In this document: positions 43,293 to 52,955 of the stretch, in pieces | How positions within the stretch are numbered: position 1 is the stretch's first letter | How the letters are laid out: each line of letters starts with the position of its first letter | NCBI GenBank assembly: GCA_049999765.1 | Contig: JBNGIQ010005753.1 | Coordinates: 1-54,363 of the forward strand | Source: Phaeoceros laevis | Lineage: Eukaryota; Anthocerotophyta; Anthocerotopsida; Notothyladales | DNA length: 54,363 nt | Direction of reading: 5' to 3' | Translations under genes and position numbers: made by a program | Notes under the pieces: model-generated | Database searches by the model: none | The model's input: the letters and a program-made list of their open reading frames with translations, nothing else | Told to the model about the DNA's origin: nothing

Positions 43293-43861
43293 TGAACATT
43301 CCTCAGCTCAACTCCTATTTCCGAGGATTCATCAAGGACCAATCTTTCATCCGGGGTTATGCTCGCAGATGGGGATTGCCTAAGTGTGGGTGGTGCAAGA
43401 CATATATGAGGTCGGCGTTACATCTCACTCTCCACTTCCGCTTCAAGCATACCAGGACCCTTGAATTGAGAGAATTTGAGGATTATATGATCATGCTTCA
43501 ATTCTATAGTGATTGGAATCAAGCGGCATTGACTCGATATATTAGGCAGGAGTGGTACTTCTTCTTTTATGGTCTATGCGTCTGGAGAAAGCCTCATCTC
43601 GCCCCCCCTCTGGAAACTGAAGCTCGCCCAGTGTGGGTAACGCTTGGCGATCACCTAAATGACAAGGCTCTCACGTGGGATGAAGAGGATGCAACCTGGT
43701 GGGAACAAGTACAGAGGGAGGAAGAACTTAACAAACGCATAGAAGACGGGCAACAAGTGAATCCTTGGGACTTCCTCATGAAACCCTTACGGGATCCCAG
43801 GGAGGTAAAAATAGCTAGGAAACACGGAGTTCAGGTATTCATTGACAAGTGGAACACCTGA
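43236..43861 (+). CDS. F-box-like/zinc-finger family, unit B
   Basis: From the acceptor at 43235: LTGDHLSDILLRLKPDELMN, then PQLNSYFRGF (the most F-box-like of all copies), then CGWCKTYMRSALHLTLHFRF and KH. It continues with REFEDYMIMLQFYSDWNQ and RQEWYFFFYGLCVWRKP, then an acidic segment DEEDATWWEQVQREEELN and a stop after DKWNT. It lacks the HxCxxxC C-terminal group seen in copies 1-3. Uninterrupted over about 200 residues. Exon status is inferred from the splice site and loss of upstream homology. Confidence 0.5.
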
Positions 43862-44562
43862 GGCGGAAGTTTTGGTCTCCCAGAACTCGATCTTCTCCTC
43901 CTCGGATGAAGGGAGCGTCCTCTAGAAGTGGTAGCTGCCAGTTTTGGCAAAGCCTCACCCTAGGTTTGGCGGAGTTCTTGGGATAAAATACAGGGGACTT
44001 TGCCGGTAAGCGTGGACCCCTTAATTTAATAAATTCAGTTTGTCGTTCGTCCTAGCGCCCATACCCTGGAGGAGCACTTCTCGCCCGACACTCCTTAGGC
44101 AAGATAGGTCCCCACATGTTTCAAATACACATAGCGTTTTCTCTACCGGCAGTAAGGAGCCATTCTATACGTCTAAAGCTTTCGTCGGAAAAGGGCACGC
44201 ACCGTCCCCCTAAAAAACTAAGAGACTGACCTGTCTCTTTGCAGACCGACAGGGGGCAAATGCTAAAATCTCCACATGTGGTGTAAAATACGCAAAGGCC
44301 AGCGTAAATTTCTTCGTTCATAGTCACACTTTTTTTAAAAAAACCTCTCGCTCGGTACGGGGTAATTAGCAGCAGGAACAGTGACACTTAGCGTGGGCCA
44401 CTAAAACCTTCATGATTAACTAGGCACCAGCTCTGTTAATGCTTGTGGGCACTCCCATATCCATCTCTCTAACAACACGCGCTCTCTTTCTTAAAAATCA
44501 CTTATACCAACTACGAGCCAGGGAAGGTCATTTGGGTACCACCTCTTAGTCCAAACCACCCG
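43862..44562. other. No gene recognised
   Basis: A ttaatttaataaattcag stretch near 44024 could serve as a polyadenylation region of unit B. Otherwise no coding or repeat signal. Confidence 0.35.
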
Positions 44563-45474
44563 ATGACTCCCGAGGACGGTCTTCCGCAGATCTCCTGCGC
44601 CAAGATGAGGCTCGCCCACAATACACCAGGAACGAGACAATCTCTCAGATTGGAGATTGCCATCTCCCAGGAGCCCATCAATCACAAACCTCCATCCGAC
44701 GTGGTAGCATCGTGCTGTACTCAGCCGGGGAAGTTTCAGAAGTGGTTTGCCAAGCACCACTCAATGGCGGCCAAGAAGCACTGGAAGATCGCTCACTTCC
44801 GAATCATAGACATGTTTGACGACGACAGTTAGGCAGGGTGCCAGGACCTTCGGCACTTGGCAAAGGACAAATCCGTCTTCAAGCTTTACAAGGACACATC
44901 CAGGAGGACGGTGGCCAAGGGGGATAGAGCCTTCATCATTCACATCGGGGGAGAAGGGGAGGTACTCGTTATACACGAGATGATATGCATGCCCCGGGAT
45001 GGGGCTAACACGGCTTGGCGGACATGTCAGGTCTTTCAGTGGTCCTCCAACGGACAAGCTGTTTGTGAACCAGCTTTTGTCGACCAGTATCCGTGGCAGG
45101 TTGAGAAGAGAGTCCCTCTTGTGGACGCCCCGGATAGAGCAACTGAATCAACAAGGTCTGAACACCATGAGGTGCCCATCAGAAGACGTCCTGGACACAG
45201 CTCGGGAGTCCTGCGGAATAGGCCAATCAACCCGCCCCCTTCCAGGGGAGATGCGTCCACATCGGGCAGACCGACGGCACACACAAGACCAAGGGCAGCG
45301 GAGGTCCCCACCCTCGAAAGCTCCGGGGACATCGTGGAAGCCATTCTGACGGGTACGGCACCCCTCAACATCATGCAAACAATTATGCAGTCCCTCCTCA
45401 TTGCCCATGGGATCCTGCAAGAAGAAGGTGATGCCTTGGAAAACCTCCAATCTAGCATAGTGCGTCAATTCTAG
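44563..45474 (+). pseudogene. Unrecognised 300-residue protein with internal TAG
   Basis: ATG at 44563. The frame runs to 45474 apart from TAG at 44830-44832, which follows RIIDMFDDDS and precedes AGCQDLRHLAKDK. The first part includes KFQKWFAKHHSMAAKKHW; the second includes AFIIHIGGEGEVLVIHEMI, then YPWQVEKRVPLVD, then a Pro/Arg/Ser-rich region and an acidic C-terminal helix with EEGDALENLQSS. I recognise no domain. It lies within the zinc-finger family region on the same strand. Downstream sequence is non-coding. Confidence 0.4.
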
Positions 45475-45801
45475 CTTCCGGACCACACTTGTCCCTCCCT
45501 TGTCTTTGTCAAGGAAGGGGCCAACCTCTTCTGGTCCTAAACTAGAGAACGATGTCATTCCCTATCTTCTAATATCTTTGGGAAAGTTCTGATGATGATA
45601 GTTTCCCAGCTTCTGCTAATTAAACGGCTCGCTATGCCTATTTTATTGGTTAAGTCCCAGTTACAGTAGTCGGGGGCATCCTAGAGCCACCTTTTACTCT
45701 TCGCTTTTCACAAAGGGGATCCCTCTTCCTACGATATTCGGGAAACACAGTTGGCCCACCGTATGATCAGACAAATTCGTTCCGATTTCAACAAAGCCCC
45801 G

Positions 45802-46184
45802 GGGGCACCAACGAGTCTAAAATTCAGATAATAGATTACACGACTTAACTAGTGAGATCTACTAGGCGAAGTCTAAAGGCGACCGTAAAATCGAGCACCT
45901 CTAACAGTAACATTACCCTAAAAATTGGGCTATGTGGCGGGTAAGAATGGACGACATTTATAGTAACCACGGAGGTACCTCCGGGGAAACATACCCACGC
46001 AGATTCGGGGAACCATACCCAAGGGGCACTAACGAGTTTCAAATAATAGATTACACAATTTAACAGACGAAGTTTAAAGGCGACCATACAACTGGGCACC
46101 TCTAACATTAACATTTCCCTGAAAGTGGGGCTACGTGGCCAGTAAAAATGTACGACACTTATATTAACCACGGAGGTTCCTCTG
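45802..46184. repeat. Tandem duplication with 221-bp period
   Basis: ggggcaccaacgag at 45802 and ggggcactaacgag at 46023 begin two diverged copies that both run through gataatagattacac/aataatagattacac to a shared accacggaggt(a/t)cctc. Substitutions and a small deletion distinguish them. Confidence 0.8.
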
Positions 46185-46400
46185 TCCCTCCTACTGACTT
46201 TTCCGACATTGATTTATTACAAACAGTGCGGCCCTCGCAGTGATGGAGACAGGGCGGTAGGAGGATTACTCCTTGACGGGTGGCAGTCAGTCATCCCCAC
46301 TACACAACAAGTAATCACTACCAACCTCGCCCGTTCGGTATCACTGCTCACCGTTTTCAGTGCTCGCTTTCCCCGCTCATCGTAGCTTCCCACCGCGCTA

Positions 46401-47125
46401 ATGAGCAACACGATGCCGACTCGGAAGGAGTTCAAGTCAGAGAAGCCAGGGCTCAAGGTCATCTGCTCCACCGTCTGGGAAGCGATAGCGCCGCGACTGC
46501 TTCCGCACGACATTGGTCGATTACAGCTGGTTGACAAGGAAATGTGGGAGTTGCTGCGGCTTCCAGCTACCCGGAGTCAGTATCGTAAGCTCTTAAGCCT
46601 TCCTTCCTGTAACAATTGTGGTTATGTGGCAGTCAGTCTCTTCCATCGTGAGCTGCACATTAGAACTTTTCACAAAGGGGACCTATCGCTGGAACATTAC
46701 GAAGGCTCGTGGAGGCCTTAGACGGTGTGAGGCAGGCCAATTTTGACGAAACAAGGACAAGGAAACAGTCAGGACAAACCCCAGTTGGGAAGATGGGGGA
46801 CCTACCAAAGGGGGTGGAGGTGCTGGAGAAGCACGGCTTCTGGCACTCCTTTGCAGAAGAAAGATTTCTGACTTGGGGGGGATTGCAATGGGGCTGGACC
46901 GGAAGACAATGGGATTGGCTATCCCTATGGGACTTCTGTATCCTGATACAGAAGCGATGGCAGAATGTGGACGTCGCCCGAGAGCAAGCTGGGGTGTCTA
47001 GCATCATCGGGAGGGTGGAGCCCAGAGCTCGGAGCTTGATCAATGGTACACATGTGTGTGAAGCTGTCTGTAAAACAGTGAAGGGCGGTATCCGCCGAAC
47101 CCAGGACGACATGGGGGTCAGGTAG
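46401..47125 (+). pseudogene. F-box-like/zinc-finger family, copy 3 (single frameshift)
   Basis: The first frame, from 46401, reads VWEAIAPRLLPHDIGRLQLV, then DKEMWELLRLP, then CNNCGYVAVSLFHRELHIRT and FHKGDLSLEHYE. The frame then breaks near 46703; the other frame continues EALDGVRQANFDE, a Trp-rich WGGLQWGWTGRQWDWLSLWD and the C-terminal group THVCEAVCKTVKGGIRR. A one-base change would explain the break; it could be a real mutation or an assembly error. This copy is closest to copy 2 in sequence. Confidence 0.6.
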
Positions 47126-47670
47126 CGGCCCTAATACTGGACGACCGTCTCCAATGTCTTAGGCCAGGACCAGTGTCATCACAATTCATCGTGGAGATGC
47201 AGTTCCATGCTCGTTGATTGGTAGTCTAAGGGGACGAGGACGGCTCTTAGGGAAGATTGCTTGACGGCTCTTAAGGACGACTGCCTTCCTATAGGCCTCG
47301 GTGACTCCATCTGTCTGTACTCAAGAAAGCTTGAGCAATCTGTTGCGAGCTATGTGAATTTGCTCAATTGCCTTCTTGGTCTCATTGAGATGCGTACGAT
47401 CTGGTTTAACACTGAATATGCCAGATGCTCTCCTTGATACCCGTTTAGGGACCAACAGGCCCTCCCTACAAATTTTGACCCCGTAGTGCATTTCAGGAAC
47501 TCACGCAAGCGCAGTCCAGCCCCATACAGCAGAGGAACGGAAAGGACGCGCTCTCTAACTCCATACGGTAACTAACTAACTAGAGGGTAAGGCACCTTTC
47601 CGAGATAAGCAAACCCACAAATAAAACCTTTAGAGAGATCCCCAGGGCTGGCAGGAGGTACAGCCATTAA
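47126..47670. other. No gene recognised
   Basis: Follows copy 3. No open frame, terminal repeat or RNA gene that I can support. Confidence 0.35.
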
Positions 47671-48452
47671 GGAGGTAATCAGTGTACGGGTTTAGCAGAG
47701 AGAATCAAAGACAACAGGTTTCAGCCAAGGAGAGGGCGCACAAGTACTTCCCGCGGCCATTAGTACTGTCAACTTATCGGATTGGTAATAACTGTGGCGA
47801 AGGACTAAGCCGGGAGGGCGTAAGATGACAGAACCAAGAACACATCTTCACTTACGATTTCAAATGATGAGGATGGTGTACAATACGGGTAACTATGTTT
47901 ACTCCCGGGCTCGAAATCATAGATTCTAGAGACATCTACTCACGGGCCCCTGGAACCACATCCTTTTTGTGTCCATGCTGTCAAAAACCAGGCGTGCATC
48001 TTCCAGCTCACCACATTTTGCATACATGTCCACCAGGCAGGTGCCCACCACTCCATCATCCAGTACACCTCGTTTGACAATCTTTGAGCGCAGCTCCCTG
48101 CCCTTCTGTATGGCACCAGTGCCTGCACACGACTTCAAGAGCAACTTTAAAGAGGTAATCAGAATACGTAATCAATGGAGGGAATCAGTGACAGTTGGCC
48201 CCAGCCAAAGCAAGGACGCTCAAGTACTTTCTACGTCCTTTTGTGAGGTGAACGTGGCAGATTGATAGTAATTATGCGAGGAGTCCAAGTTGGGAGAGCG
48301 TAAGAGGGCAGGATTAGGACGTGTCTCCACTTACATTATCAAACAATGAGGACAGTGTACAACGGTGGTGAGTATGGTTACGCTTGGGGTCAAAATCATT
48401 GACTCTGTACGCAAAAGACCGTCGAGGCATCTACTCACGGGCTCTGGAAACG
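47671..48452. repeat. Diverged direct repeats (about 285 and 300 bp) flanking a PPR fragment
   Basis: Copy 1 (47671-47954) begins ggaggtaatcagtgtacg and copy 2 (48151-48452) agaggtaatcagaatacg. Both end catctactcacgggc. They share a long series of matching blocks, for example ggcgtaagatgacag/agcgtaagagggcag. The sequence between them is a PPR gene fragment. A weaker third copy seems to start near 48712. Confidence 0.75.
47955..48144 (-). pseudogene. PPR gene fragment
   Basis: Minus-strand frame reads LLKSCAGTGAIQKGRELRSK, then VVGTCLVDMYAKCGELEDAR and LVFDSM, two consecutive PLS-type PPR motifs. The homology starts and ends at the flanking repeats, so the piece is an isolated capture of about 190 bp. 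It has no upstream or downstream PPR motifs. Confidence 0.85.
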
Positions 48453-49048
48453 TCACATCAGCTGTTTTTTATTACTCCTTAACCAAGGTAATAAATCAAT
48501 GAAGTGTACTATCAAGGGAACACGAGGGATACCCCCATACAATAGCACAGGTCCAACACAGGGTAAGGCCCGTTGTTCTTTATCCGACTACCGTAGCGGA
48601 CCCCCCAAGCAACCCAGAGAGGAGAAGTGCATGAGCAGGTGTAAACTAAGGCAAACCGCCAAGGTACCCCCGATCCCACAGCTAGTGGCGTCCTGAAGGC
48701 TGTGGGTTGGTCCTAATCACAACTGAAGGACTAGGCAGAGCGAGCGCAAGGTGACAACATCGGTATGGCAACATTAAAAAACAAGGAAACGTGGCGACAA
48801 TACGCTGAAGTAATCAAGAAGGCATAAAATCTGATGCATGCACAGCGGGTCCAACAACCGATGACGGTGTAAGGATTTCCCGGGGAAATGTTACGTCCTC
48901 ATCGGCCCCTAAGGTATCCAGCGGATACCACCAAATCAAACGGTCAGCGTGATCTACTTCTAAGGTCCCCAGTCTACTCGCCAAGGTTATCAGTACCTAC
49001 TCAGCTTTCTCCAGTACCAAATGATTAGCGCCGTCCCACAACTCAAGA
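48453..49048. other. No gene; weak third repeat copy
   Basis: A segment near 48712-48757 resembles the middle of the 47.7-kb repeat (gaaggactaggcagagcg against gaaggactaagccgggag). No coding signal. Confidence 0.35.
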
Positions 49049-49548
49049 GTGATTGCGACCCCACTCGGGTGGCGCAGTACAGACCAAGATCTGTTCATCT
49101 GGCAGGGGCGTAAGGCCGTTCCAGTTAAGTCCCAATCCGTAAGTCAGGAACTGTCCAGCTACGCCTCCAGGCTACGTCGTAATCACCACCTCTCTCCACG
49201 CCAAAGAGAGAGATTGCTCTGGGAAGGCCACATATACGTCCCACATTGCTGGCTTTACAATCCCGCCCACCAGTGCCCTTCTCATCACATGCCGCTTCTC
49301 GCCTCCTCCTCCCTTTGCAGCATTCAGAATTTGGATTTCTACGCCACAGCACTGTTGCTGATGGAGCAGAAAGGGGATAGAACCTCGTCAAGAGGTGACA
49401 CGCTCTCCGGGGAAAAGGCTAATGCGGCTGCACAGCGACTCTTGGCAATGGAAGATCCGACCAACACAGTGGACCAAGTCCTCCCCCCCATTGAGGAGCA
49501 TCTCATTGAGTTGTCCCAGATATCACGCAAACGCCCTGCGCCCCAGGA

Positions 49549-49652
49549 AGAGGTACTGCTTCTATGTTTTGAGAATGCTTAATCCAGGTCGTCTTNNNNN
49601 NNNNNAGAGGTACTGCTTCTATGTTTTGAGAATGCTTAATCCAGGTCGTCTT
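49549..49652. repeat. Assembly gap flanked by an exact 47-bp duplication
   Basis: Ten N bases (49596-49605) are flanked by identical 47-bp sequences, 49549-49595 and 49606-49652. This is the signature of two overlapping contigs that were scaffolded but not merged; the real sequence probably has one copy and no gap. Confidence 0.9.
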
Positions 49653-50445
49653 CACCACAAACTTATCCTGTCGATCGGCTGTCCCTCAGGAAAAAGCAGT
49701 CAACAATCATTGTGTTGTAGAGGATCAGGTGCAGTACACATTCCTAGCACCTACACACTCACAGGAGGACCTATGGGCAAATCAGCTTGAACAACCGCAG
49801 CTGGAAGACACCGGGACGGAAGTTGCTATCAACGGAAATGGGGATAATCTTACAGAGCATTCCCAGATGTCACACAAATGACGGGCCACACAAGGAGAGG
49901 TATAATAAAATCTGCCCCAAGGTTACAAGACTCTTTCCGTCCCAGCAGACTTATCCTTGTGACTGATTGTTTTTTCAGGAACGAGAGGTCAGTAACCACC
50001 ATGCCGGAAATGATCCCTTACCTCATACCTTCATTTCACCAACTCCCTCGCCAGCCCAGTGGCAGATCCAGTTTGCCCAGATTCAGGTGGGAGGAACCGC
50101 TATTGTTGAAGCTGACTCCGCCATCTCTCATAGTCCTACCGATCACAGCAGACAGTTGGTGGCAGCAGCTGTATACAACCCCACCGACTCTGGCCACGGT
50201 CCCCCTCCTCGTCAGTTCACTCCCAAACCTTCCCCAACCCCGAGACTTGCTCCCCGGCTCCCCACCCGTTGGGAATGGGAACAAATGTGCAAGGAAGCCG
50301 AAGGGAAGAACGACTCTCCCGTTAGTGACAACCGCCACCCAACCAAAGTAAAGATCCTTGGCCTACCAGAGCACCACCAGGAAGACATCCAGCCGGAGAA
50401 ATTCTAGGACCAGATAGACTGGTTGGTTGATTGGGCGGAGGTCAC

Positions 50446-50479
50446 GCTGGCAGGCCTCAACTGCTGGCAGGCCTCAACT
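50446..50479 (+). repeat. Perfect 17-bp tandem duplication
   Basis: gctggcaggcctcaact occurs twice in a row. Because 17 is not a multiple of three it moves the reading frame: the coding-like frame before it and the one after it (101 residues with a natural composition) differ by exactly this shift. Confidence 0.9.
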
Positions 50480-50739
50480 CGGCCACTCGCCAACCTGCCA
50501 TCCGGGGAAATTTTGAGGAGGACAATACTCCTGGGCCACCATGGCCAAACGTTAAGCCAAGACCAACTATTCTCGACACTGCTAGCTCGGAGATACGAGA
50601 CTGTTTTCTCAATGTCCAAGACGCAGTATATGTGGCATCCAACCAGAAGATCAGGATCCAGCCTGTCTATCTGGCGCGAGATTTTGGGAATCCTCGCCGG
50701 GGACCAAACCAGTATCGTCAGCAGGGCCGCTCCTGAATG

Positions 50740-51600
50740 AGGTGACTACCACTTTGCATACTATTTCTTCCTTTTCAGACTCCTTGCCTTGCCTAAGGTC
50801 ACACGACCGCTCTGTGGAAATTCTTGTGCACAGCTGCCACACGACTGAAAAGGCTCCATGATGCTTGACTGGACTTCCTCCGCAGAGATCCTAAAAAGGA
50901 AGGCATTGTTCAGGGGCAGTCCACAGTACTTTCGATAAATCGGCATGCGGATTTTCAACACCAGGCTCCTTCATTTTGCAGGCAGACTGGACCACGGCCT
51001 CAAGCTTAGGATTTTACAGTACATACTACAGTTGTTAATACTAAGCCTATCCAGGCATTGGACGGTGGTCCTTTTTCTTCAGGGCTTTCTATTTTTTACA
51101 AGCTGTAAGCCCTATAGGGAGCTTTGGACAAGGGATGCCCTCAGTTTTACCACCAAGAAGGCACTCCCAGTTCCTTTTTTGTGTTCTGGTATAAATATAT
51201 GCCCCGGACGTAGTATTTCTACCTTCACAATGTTCGGCTAATCGTTCGACTGACTGAGAATCAGCTAGGCATATCACGAAAGCTTTCACCTAATTCACAA
51301 AGTAAGATTCATAAAGGCTAGTCTCATCATTCCTCATACCTAGACCACAACAACTTAGGGGTTCTCGATCAACAGCACGGGTCACCTCACACTAAAATGT
51401 CCCCATTGATAATTCATAAACTACATTCTCCTCCCCTCTCATTGCATTCAGAAAGAGCACACCACTCTCGGCAAGGAAGAAGTTTCACAAATCGTAGGAG
51501 GAGTTAATTATTCACAGACACTTTTTCAGGACCAACCTCTGCCTAACCTCTTTGACTAATCCGAAGGAAAGACATAGTCCTCATTACAGGCTGCCACAGG
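50740..51600. other. No gene recognised
   Basis: Short AT-rich frames only. No splice-consistent continuation of the upstream coding region is obvious. Confidence 0.35.
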
Positions 51601-51682
51601 GCTAACCCTATTGGGAGATAATTAGGCTGTAATTAGTTAAGTATATCCAGCATTATATATTTAATTAATAAACAATACGATA

Positions 51683-51706
51683 GATATGAATCGATAGATT
51701 CATATC
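51683..51706. repeat. Hairpin in the LTR-like region
   Basis: gatatgaatc, loop gata, gattcatatc: a perfect 10-bp stem. It may be a structural or protein-binding element in the U3 region. Confidence 0.6.
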
Positions 51707-51876
51707 GTCACACACAAAGGGTGCCGACCCAAACATAACCGTCGCACCTTCACGGCCACAGGACACCAACGGTCCAAGGCCTTTATAAGGCTACACGGCC
51801 TGAGTAAACAATCTATCTTCTTCTATACCTTCATGCTCTCTCGCTCTCAATCTCTCGATCTGACCTACTATCTATA

Positions 51877-51888
51877 TGGTATCAGAGC
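51877..51888 (+). promoter_or_regulatory. Primer binding site of copia element 3
   Basis: TGGTATCAGAGC exactly matches the plant copia site that pairs with initiator Met tRNA. It marks the LTR end a few bases upstream. Confidence 0.9.
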
Positions 51889-52078
51889 AGTGATGGAGGA
51901 TGCGTCGCCACCGCGCACTTGCGAAACCTGTAAAAGTTGGAACTGCATCAGAAATCTGAGTCATGCAGAATTCAGAGCGGCGATCTCCGCGCTGAGAGTC
52001 TCACTTACCAGGTTTGGCGCGATGGCTGATGCATTCCTTGCAAGCGTCGTCAGCCATTATTACGACTGACTGCACGCT

Positions 52079-52720
52079 ATGCCAAGAGCGCAAGGTCGAG
52101 GCAAGCAGCCGCCAAAAGATCCGTTTTTTGGCAGTCGCGGCGCACTGGAGGGCATCCACTTGCACAATTTGCATCGCTTCTTTGCATCGCAATGCAATCT
52201 TAACCCTCCACACACACACGTAGACCATAGACGTCAGCACAGGTGTCGCGTAGCACGTCAGCAAAAACAGAATCCTGACCCACTTGCCGCACTTAGAAGC
52301 CAGGTTAGGAAAAACATCCAAGAAGCACTTTCTATTTCACAACAGAGAGCACGAGATCTTGCACGCCCCAGAGTGTATGACTTTAATTCATTTCCTACAC
52401 CTACAGACGAGCTTCTAGTAGAGGTATATGACCTGATTAAGTCTCATACATCTAGAGTTGATGATTTGTTGAAAGCCCACGCAGCCCATTCCCGCCAGAG
52501 GTCGGTCAATCTGTCAAATGAAATCACGAACATCAATACTCACATTAGAACACTCACTGGAGCCATAAAGAATCTCACAGTGTCCTCTCTTAAAACCTGC
52601 CTACCTGAGCCCTCATTGCTTGCACCGGTTCATATCTCACAAGAACCTCTTGAGATCTTGGATGCACCGGTTGATACCTCCTACAACGAAGCAAGACTTT
52701 CAGATCATGAAGATGATTAA
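52079..52720 (+). CDS. Leader ORF of copia element 3, coiled coil (213 aa)
   Basis: ATG at 52079; 213 residues ending in TAA before the gag frame. The N-terminal half is basic (MPRAQGRGKQPPKDPFFG) and Arg/Gln-rich. The middle has VEVYDLIKSHTSRVDDLLKA and EITNINTHIRTLTGAIKNLT, a heptad-like coil. The C terminus is acidic (NEARLSDHEDD). It lies between the primer site and gag, where copia elements normally have a short leader. A shorter coil-encoding leader frame exists in the copia element at 11.8 kb. It may be an extra element protein or a displaced N-terminal gag extension. Function unknown. Confidence 0.45.
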   Translation: MPRAQGRGKQPPKDPFFGSRGALEGIHLHNLHRFFASQCNLNPPHTHVDHRRQHRCRVARQQKQNPDPLAALRSQVRKNIQEALSISQQRARDLARPRVYDFNSFPTPTDELLVEVYDLIKSHTSRVDDLLKAHAAHSRQRSVNLSNEITNINTHIRTLTGAIKNLTVSSLKTCLPEPSLLAPVHISQEPLEILDAPVDTSYNEARLSDHEDD

Positions 52721-52955
52721 GGCTGTTCAAGAAACGCACCGTTCCAACTCTGCACAGCTCAAAGCTTTGGGAGTCGGAAACCAACTACCATTGTGAAGGC
52801 TGTTATATGTCACAAGGACGTGGAAGCTGGAACGACAGAGGCAAAGGCACAGATAGATCAAAACCTAAGGGTCAAGGCACTGGTCGAGGCACTTCACCTC
52901 CACCGAACCCTGCAGATCCACTTGGCCTCTTATCCCCGTCCTCTTCACAAGGTAG

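Larger units (their letters stand above)
49049..50736 (+). pseudogene. Unrecognised multi-exon coding region
   Basis: Phase-compatible exons: one ending 49552 with a GTACTG donor (its start may be the acceptor at 49320); 49690-49899, 210 bp; and 49979 onward after tttttcag. The first two exons end alike (ELSQISRKRPAPQEE and HSQMSHK...ATQGE), suggesting exon duplication. The last exon is Pro-rich (PPPRQFTPKPSPTPRLAPRL) and later NVKPRPTILDTASSEIRD. Defects: TGA at 49879-49881, TAG at 50405-50407 and a 17-bp duplication at 50446-50479 that changes the frame. I recognise no family. The exon phases support a formerly real gene. Confidence 0.45.
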
